The notes under the pieces are model-generated. The model worked only from the letters and a program-made list of their open reading frames with translations. It made no database searches and was not told the DNA's origin. 64,000 nucleotides of DNA from contig NZ_SSMC01000001.1 in NCBI RefSeq assembly GCF_004799345.1, positions 1,240,001-1,304,000 on the forward strand. The letters run 5' to 3'. Of this stretch, positions 58,857 through 64,000 are shown in pieces. Every line of letters starts with the position of its first letter. Within the stretch, counting starts at the first letter, position 1. The translations under genes and the position numbers were made by a program. This DNA comes from Robertkochia marina (GTDB lineage Bacteria > Bacteroidota > Bacteroidia > Flavobacteriales > Flavobacteriaceae).

Positions 58857-61800
58857 AATCAGTGGTCTTTATGGGTTCTAAAAAAAGGGGTGTGTCGTTG
58901 TTTCTGCTAACAACCCAATAAGGGCTGCCATTTATGTTTATTGGCTCTATAGCTTTCATAGGGCCTGTCAATCCCGCTATTTGAGCTAATTGAAAATTTC
59001 CTTCCCGGTCGTTCAGTAATACCACACCTCTGTTACTGTCAAGGCGTCCCAGTTGGGTCGAGATCTCATAGAGGTTTCCTACCAGGATAAGGTCATTAAA
59101 TCCGTCCCGGTTCAGGTCGGTTACGGCTATATCATTGACTGTCGAAGTCTGGGCTTCAAAGGGGAGAGGCTTTTTGGTGAAACTGCCATTGCCATCATTG
59201 ATAAAAACAGAGCTTCTTAATTCATTGGTGATCTTGACGTCGGCATTGTCCAGGTTCTCCCGACCGAACAGATCTTCCATGGAAGCTGTTGAAAAATCGG
59301 TGTAGGAGAGGAACCTTTTATTCAGAAAAGGCATTTGCTTACTTAGTTCATCTTTCGAAGAAAATGGGGTTTCAGTGCCTTTGTAGTAATAACTGATCAC
59401 AGTTTCTATACTGCCGTTCCCATCCATATCCTTACGGTACAATCTAAGCGGGGTGTCTTTTTTAGCCCTGAGCCTGGTATTACTCCCCCAGTTTCCGGCT
59501 ACAAGGTCTGGGTGACCATCGTTGTTGAGGTCGGTAACCTTAAGGGTATTCCACCAGCCGTGTGAGTCATCGAGTCCGTTAGTTTTCTGTAGATCGAATC
59601 CTTTTTCGGTATTGATAAGAATAGAAACAGGCATCCAGTGACCCACTGCCAGAATATCAAGGCGATCATCCCGGTTAATATCACTCCAGATTAAATCGGT
59701 CACATTTCCTAAGTTTCTGAGATCGGGTGCCTTTGTATCAGTGATATCAGAAAATTGGCCATCACCATTATTCTCTAAAAGGTATTGAACAGGGGTTGCC
59801 CCGTATTGGTGGGTAGCCAGATCAGAAGCGATCAGAAGATCAAGATCACCATCGTTATCATAGTCTGCCGCCTTCACCCTGGAAGCATTAACATAGAGCT
59901 CTCCAAAGGCATCTTTTTTTTCCAGGAATCCCGTTTCGGTTTGCAGGTATAATTTTGGTTGCAGGGGCCGTCCTGTTCTGTACTCATTGCCCCCATAAAC
60001 CATAATAATGTCATTTAAACCATCTCCGTTAGCATCGATGATCAATTGGTCGGTACCCTCAGAATCGGTGTCTTCCTCAAAAACTTTTGGTGAAGCATTG
60101 ATGAAATTACCTTCGGAAGTCTGATATAGCAAAGAGGCAGGCTGGCGTTTGCCACCTCCGAAGCAAAGGTCGTCCAGGTTATCACCATTCAGATCGCCCA
60201 CTGCAACCCTTGGACCCAGGTTGGTGGAAGCGTATGGAATTAATGGATTTACGTTAAACTCAAGGGTGGGTTGGTCGCGGTGCCTGAACCCTGTATCAAT
60301 GACTGTGTTTTTTAGTAAAGGTGCACTGTTTACGTTCAGAGTATAAGCTGCTTGATCGGGGTTATGATCTTTCCATTGAAGGGTCAATGTGGTGTCTGCC
60401 GGAATTTGCGTAAGCAGCTCCCCACTGCCATCAGGCCAAATGACCCTGAGAGAATCGGCTGTGGTTGAGTTGCCCATACCCAAATGAATACCGGAGGCAT
60501 TGGCAGAAAGATATCCCGCAGTAGGATGATATTCTTGCAATACCGGAGAATTTTCCTTTGAATACAAAATAAGTTTGGCGCCAATGGCCATGGTGTTTTT
60601 ATGAGACCCCTCCAAATGTACAGTGATGGCATTCCCTTCTTCGATATCATTTCGAATGATATAGGCCGGTGCGTTGATGTTATTCACCACCAGGTCGGGG
60701 TCATGGTCGTTGTCCAGGTCTACAGCAAGGGCACCATTGCTAAAAGATGGTGGATGTTCATTCCATTGACCGGGTTGGGTGAATTCATTTCCTCCTGTAT
60801 TTTGAAATAACATATTGGAGGTCTTCTTAGAAGGGAGCTTGTCAATAAATTTCAATTCATCAGCACCCATATTACTGCCCAGTTTTTTCTGGATCTCCTC
60901 ATTGGCAATAAAGCTTACAAAGTCCATATCGTTGGTAGCGCCGGGAATACCATTGGTTATGAACAGGTCACGGTAGGAGTCATTATTGAAATCGGCAGAA
61001 ACAGGAGCCCACGACCATTCACTGGCAGCGATGCCGCTCTGATAGGCGGTTTCTGTAAATACGTTATTCCCCCTGTTAAGGTGAAGGGTGTTTTGCATAT
61101 ACTGTGGCTGGTACCCGTTTCGCAGGTAATTTTGGTAGATGTGGTAGGGGTACTCGAGGCCTGAAGTCTTATAGGTGGATAGATCCTCCGGAAGCATATC
61201 CACAGAAATGATATCCGGAAGCAGGTCGTTATTTATATCTGTAATGGCATTACCCATAGAGAAATGAGAGGTGTGCCCCAGGTGATCACCGTTTTCATGG
61301 ATGTCGGTAAAGGTGCCATCGGTATTGTTGAGGTAGAGGTAATCGTTTTCAAAAAAATCGTTGCCAATATAGAGGTCAGGATAGCCATCGTTATTCAGGT
61401 CTCCTATGCTTATGCCAAGGCCATACCCGGTTTTTCCGTTGTGAATGCCTGAAGCAGCAGTTTCATCTTTGTAAAAACCATCGTGATTTCGGTAAAACCG
61501 ATCTCCTGAAAGAGTGTCCGGAATGTCTCTTAAAGCACCCTTTCCGTAATTACTGCTGGGGTGTACGGAGTGATTGAGCAGATACATATCAAGATCACCG
61601 TCGAGGTCCTGGTCAAAGAAGGCTGCCTGTGTTGAAAAGCCACTAAAATTCAGGCCGTATTCTTCAGCGGCCTCGCGAAAAACAGGAATTCCGTTTTGGT
61701 CCGGCCCCTGGTTCAGGTATAACAGGTTATGTGTGCCTTCGGCAGCTATCGGAGAGACTTTACAGATATACAGGTCAGGGTACCCATTACCGTCAATATC

Positions 61801-62154
61801 AACGATGGTTACTCCCGTGGTCCAACTGTCATCTTGTGTCAAGCCGGACTTTCCGGTGATTACCTCAAATTGAAAATTCCCTTTGTTCAGGTAAAGCTCA
61901 TCCTGTTTTTGATTAGCGGTAAAGTACAGGTCAGCCAGGCCGTCCTTGTTAAAGTCAGCTGTAGCAACACCACCTCCATTATAGAAGTACAAATAATTCA
62001 GGATGTTCAGGCTTTCAGTGTTGCTGATATCGTTGGAAAAAGTGATTCCGGTCGATGACGCCTCCAGGTAGGTGAAAGCTTTGTGCTCTTGTTGACAGCC
62101 CAAGAGCGCCAGGCATATAAGCAGACTGATATGTAGGTTAAGTAGCGTTTTCAT
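58840..62154 (-). CDS. FG-GAP/VCBS and ASPIC-UnbV repeat lipoprotein, copy 1
   Basis: This 1,104-residue lipoprotein (lipobox LLGC, Cys 20) heads the operon. It opens with ATADFNKDGLADLYFTANQKQDELYLN, has about a dozen acidic FG-GAP loops, then ASPIC/UnbV (IGAKLILYSKENSPVLQEYHPTAGYLSANASGIHLGMGNSTTADSLRVIWPDGSGELL) at about 540-610, and closes with further blades. Three such proteins in a row come from tandem duplication with marked divergence. They may form one surface complex or recognise different targets. Nothing in the window tells which substrate is involved; the LacI-type regulator at 48964 could be the controller. The leader region contains a bidirectional terminator-like hairpin. Confidence 0.9.
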   Translation of the reverse strand: MKTLLNLHISLLICLALLGCQQEHKAFTYLEASSTGITFSNDISNTESLNILNYLYFYNGGGVATADFNKDGLADLYFTANQKQDELYLNKGNFQFEVITGKSGLTQDDSWTTGVTIVDIDGNGYPDLYICKVSPIAAEGTHNLLYLNQGPDQNGIPVFREAAEEYGLNFSGFSTQAAFFDQDLDGDLDMYLLNHSVHPSSNYGKGALRDIPDTLSGDRFYRNHDGFYKDETAASGIHNGKTGYGLGISIGDLNNDGYPDLYIGNDFFENDYLYLNNTDGTFTDIHENGDHLGHTSHFSMGNAITDINNDLLPDIISVDMLPEDLSTYKTSGLEYPYHIYQNYLRNGYQPQYMQNTLHLNRGNNVFTETAYQSGIAASEWSWAPVSADFNNDSYRDLFITNGIPGATNDMDFVSFIANEEIQKKLGSNMGADELKFIDKLPSKKTSNMLFQNTGGNEFTQPGQWNEHPPSFSNGALAVDLDNDHDPDLVVNNINAPAYIIRNDIEEGNAITVHLEGSHKNTMAIGAKLILYSKENSPVLQEYHPTAGYLSANASGIHLGMGNSTTADSLRVIWPDGSGELLTQIPADTTLTLQWKDHNPDQAAYTLNVNSAPLLKNTVIDTGFRHRDQPTLEFNVNPLIPYASTNLGPRVAVGDLNGDNLDDLCFGGGKRQPASLLYQTSEGNFINASPKVFEEDTDSEGTDQLIIDANGDGLNDIIMVYGGNEYRTGRPLQPKLYLQTETGFLEKKDAFGELYVNASRVKAADYDNDGDLDLLIASDLATHQYGATPVQYLLENNGDGQFSDITDTKAPDLRNLGNVTDLIWSDINRDDRLDILAVGHWMPVSILINTEKGFDLQKTNGLDDSHGWWNTLKVTDLNNDGHPDLVAGNWGSNTRLRAKKDTPLRLYRKDMDGNGSIETVISYYYKGTETPFSSKDELSKQMPFLNKRFLSYTDFSTASMEDLFGRENLDNADVKITNELRSSVFINDGNGSFTKKPLPFEAQTSTVNDIAVTDLNRDGFNDLILVGNLYEISTQLGRLDSNRGVVLLNDREGNFQLAQIAGLTGPMKAIEPININGSPYWVVSRNNDTPLFLEPIKTTDYDPKK

Positions 62155-62234
62155 TATTGGTTGATCTCCTGATTACCGGTGTTGATTGGTGGCCGGGAGT
62201 CGGGGAGTTCAAACATAGCTTTTTAAACAAAAAA

Positions 62235-62255
62235 AAGCTAACGGTGGGTTAGCTT
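62235..62255. terminator. Bidirectional terminator-like hairpin in a divergent intergenic region
   Basis: AAGCTAAC-GGTGG-GTTAGCTT is an 8-pair stem flanked by an A run on the left and a T run on the right, so both strands end in U-tract form. It lies about 80 bases upstream of the FG-GAP operon and 170 bases upstream of the kinase gene, where a terminator is unexpected unless it acts as an attenuator or insulator. Confidence 0.7.
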
Positions 62256-62427
62256 ATTTTTTTGGCAGTTGTTGATGTTGTAACTATTCGAACTCTTTGT
62301 AAAAATAATCATTTACAACCCCGGTAAAGATTAATAAAGAGTCAAAAAGATTAATGAAAAATTAATAAGCTAAATGAATGACTAAAATCAACTGATGATG
62401 CTGTATATTTTACGAATATTACATGTA

Positions 62428-63693
62428 ATGAAGACCAGGAATTTTTTTATCGGATTGTTCGTGATGTCGGTTGTCGGACTAATCTATGTTCAATACCAGT
62501 TTTTGAGGGTTGGTTTGAACCTGGCTGCTGTGCAGTTTGATAACAAGATGGGGGAGGTGGTTACTGATATAAGAGAGGGCCTGGAATATGAAAATCAATT
62601 GAGTTTTCTCTTAGGAAAGGCCATCACGCAGGATGATAGTTACTTCAGGTTAAGTATCGACAGTGTACAGGATGCCTCCCGATTCTACCTGAATGACTTT
62701 GTTAAGGGGGTGTTGGTCAAGCATGGCGTAAACAGCGATTTCACCTATCGGCTTAAAAATAAAGATACCTTGGTGTATCTTCATAGTCCTGAGGTTTTAA
62801 AATCTGAAGGCAAAGTTTTGAGCTATCCTGTTCATCTGGAAGGCTATTTACCTGCTCTTAAGGATGCTCCGGTGATATTGGAGCTCAGATTCAGTGACCT
62901 GAACTCCTATTTTATGCGGCAGCTTAACGGGCTCACGATACCGGGGGCTATTTTTCTCTTGATCATTACTGCGGTTGTGATATGGGTGCTTAAAGGATTT
63001 TTGCAGCAGCGTTCGCTTATCACGGTGACTAATGAATTTATAAATAACCTCACCCACGAGTTGAAAACCCCGGTGTTTTCCATTGGTTTGGCAACCAAAT
63101 TGCTGGCCGAAAGGGAAGATGTGGATAAAAAGGAGGTAGCCGGTATCATCCGTGTTCAATTAGATAAATTAAAAGCCCAGATAGATCGTGTTTTAGAATT
63201 GGCCGGCCTGGAAGAAAAAGGGGAGGTGCTCAAACGGACCCGACTGGATCTCGCAGCTTTGCTTAGGGAGAGTGCTGAAGAGTTTGAAGGCGTGGCCGCT
63301 TTGGAGGCAGTAGATTTCAGCACGCGTATCCCTGAAGGTCAGGTATGGGTGAAGGGAATGAAATCATACCTGAAAAATGTTACAGATACGCTATTGGACA
63401 ATGCGAAGAAGTATTCAGCTGATCCAAAAAGAATAGTTTTGGCCCTGGAGGCCGATGATAAGTACGCCCGGATTTGTGTGGAGGATAATGGGATCGGAAT
63501 CCCTAAAGAAGATCAAAAACGTATTTTTGAAAAGTTTTACCGGGTAAGCTCAGGAGACCTGCATGCTGTAAAAGGTTATGGGCTGGGATTACATTTTGTA
63601 AAACGGATCACAGAACTGCATAAGGGAAAGGTGTTGCTTAGGAGTCAACCTGGAAGCGGGTCTGTGTTTACCATTCAAATCCCTTTGATTTAA
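62428..63693 (+). CDS. Two-transmembrane sensor histidine kinase
   Basis: This 421-residue kinase has an N-terminal membrane helix (about 5-25), a periplasmic domain of about 140 residues, a second helix (about 172-192, IFLLIITAVVIWVLKGF), the H box NNLTHELKTPVFSIGLATKLL, an N box DTLLDNAKKYSADP and G boxes VEDNGIGIPKEDQKRIFEKFYRV and GYGLGLHFVKRITELHKGKV. The response regulator begins 3 bases after its stop, so the two form one signalling unit. The signal is unknown. The ATG at 62428 begins the signal-anchor; a start at 62395 is also possible. Confidence 0.92.
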   Translation: MKTRNFFIGLFVMSVVGLIYVQYQFLRVGLNLAAVQFDNKMGEVVTDIREGLEYENQLSFLLGKAITQDDSYFRLSIDSVQDASRFYLNDFVKGVLVKHGVNSDFTYRLKNKDTLVYLHSPEVLKSEGKVLSYPVHLEGYLPALKDAPVILELRFSDLNSYFMRQLNGLTIPGAIFLLIITAVVIWVLKGFLQQRSLITVTNEFINNLTHELKTPVFSIGLATKLLAEREDVDKKEVAGIIRVQLDKLKAQIDRVLELAGLEEKGEVLKRTRLDLAALLRESAEEFEGVAALEAVDFSTRIPEGQVWVKGMKSYLKNVTDTLLDNAKKYSADPKRIVLALEADDKYARICVEDNGIGIPKEDQKRIFEKFYRVSSGDLHAVKGYGLGLHFVKRITELHKGKVLLRSQPGSGSVFTIQIPLI

Positions 63694-63696
63694 GTT

Positions 63697-64000
63697 ATGG
63701 AAAAGAATGCATCATTGTTGCTGGTTGAAGATGACCAGGCCTTAGGATACCTCCTGAAGGAGTACCTTGGTATGAAAGGTTTCGAGGTTACTTGGGAAAA
63801 AAATGGCAAAGATGCCCTGGAAATTCTTAAACATGAGCAATTTGACCTGGCTATCCTTGACGTCATGATGCCCGAAATGGATGGTTTTACCCTGGCCGGA
63901 AAAATGGTGGAGGAATATCCCGGGCTGCCATTTATGTTTCTGACTGCCCGCTCCTTAAAAATAGATGTGCTGAAAGGGTTCTCCCTCGGAGCGGTTGATT
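63697..64000 (+). CDS. Response regulator, N-terminal receiver part (cut by window end)
   Basis: The first 101 codons are visible: a receiver domain with LLLVEDDQALGYLLKEYLGMKGFEV and the phospho-acceptor Asp in LAILDVMMPEMDGFTLA, then FMFLTARSLKIDVLKGFSLGAVD. The rest, including the output domain, lies beyond base 64000. It pairs with the sensor kinase just upstream, separated by 3 bases. Confidence 0.95.
   Translation, partial: MEKNASLLLVEDDQALGYLLKEYLGMKGFEVTWEKNGKDALEILKHEQFDLAILDVMMPEMDGFTLAGKMVEEYPGLPFMFLTARSLKIDVLKGFSLGAVD

Overview
The window comes from a flavobacterial (Bacteroidota) chromosome, most likely a marine Flavobacteriaceae. The signs are a SusC/SusD pair, many lipoproteins with short signal peptides, TonB-dependent receptors with an N-terminal carboxypeptidase-regulatory-like domain, almost no Shine-Dalgarno sequences, and several close matches to the Bacteroidota -7 promoter box TAnnTTTG. 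No complete transposase, integrase, CRISPR array or rRNA operon is visible. The single tRNA is tRNA-Leu(UAG).

Layout. (1) 1-10.3 kb: minus-strand polysaccharide-utilisation locus: propeller/HTH membrane regulator, then SusC, SusD and two surface glycan-binding-type lipoproteins; the enzymes would lie left of the window. (2) 10.3-22.3 kb: a porin, two FadL-like paralogues that bracket an arsenic-resistance operon (arsR, arsenate reductase-like phosphatase, ACR3 pump), a secreted amidohydrolase, a YtxH protein and an Omp85-type barrel. The 3' end of the ACR3 gene and its flank are present a second time 2.6 kb downstream. (3) 22.4-41.4 kb: mostly housekeeping genes: M20 peptidase, DUF4407, a PNPOx-like protein, a phosphoesterase/Omp85 fusion, an HD-PycTM protein, a GAF protein, ferredoxin and its reductase, NifU/Mrp Fe-S carriers, a Cys-less alkyltransferase-like protein, LysE, TrmB and a PhoB/PhoR-type pair. 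(4) 41.4-46.4 kb: a TonB receptor and a duplicated beta-helix lipoprotein, preceded by 11-bp-phased repeats that look like Pho boxes. (5) 46.4-50 kb: a LuxE-like acyl-protein synthetase, a DUF559 nuclease gene inside an inverted array of palindromes, a propeller lipoprotein and a LacI regulator. (6) 50-62.2 kb: five overlapping minus-strand genes: three paralogous 1,100-residue FG-GAP/ASPIC-UnbV lipoproteins, a vanadium haloperoxidase-type PAP2 lipoprotein and a membrane-anchored effector-binding-like protein. (7) 62.4-64 kb: a sensor kinase and a response regulator cut by the window end.

The observations most worth following are: the DUF559 gene enclosed by inverted palindromic repeats ending in an 11-bp perfect inverted repeat exactly between two convergent genes; the orphan HD-PycTM protein with no cyclase next to it; the FG-GAP x3 plus haloperoxidase operon; the phased repeats at the phoB/TonB-receptor divergent promoter and upstream of susC; and the duplicated ACR3 tail. 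Gene identities come from reading translated motifs; no database search was run.
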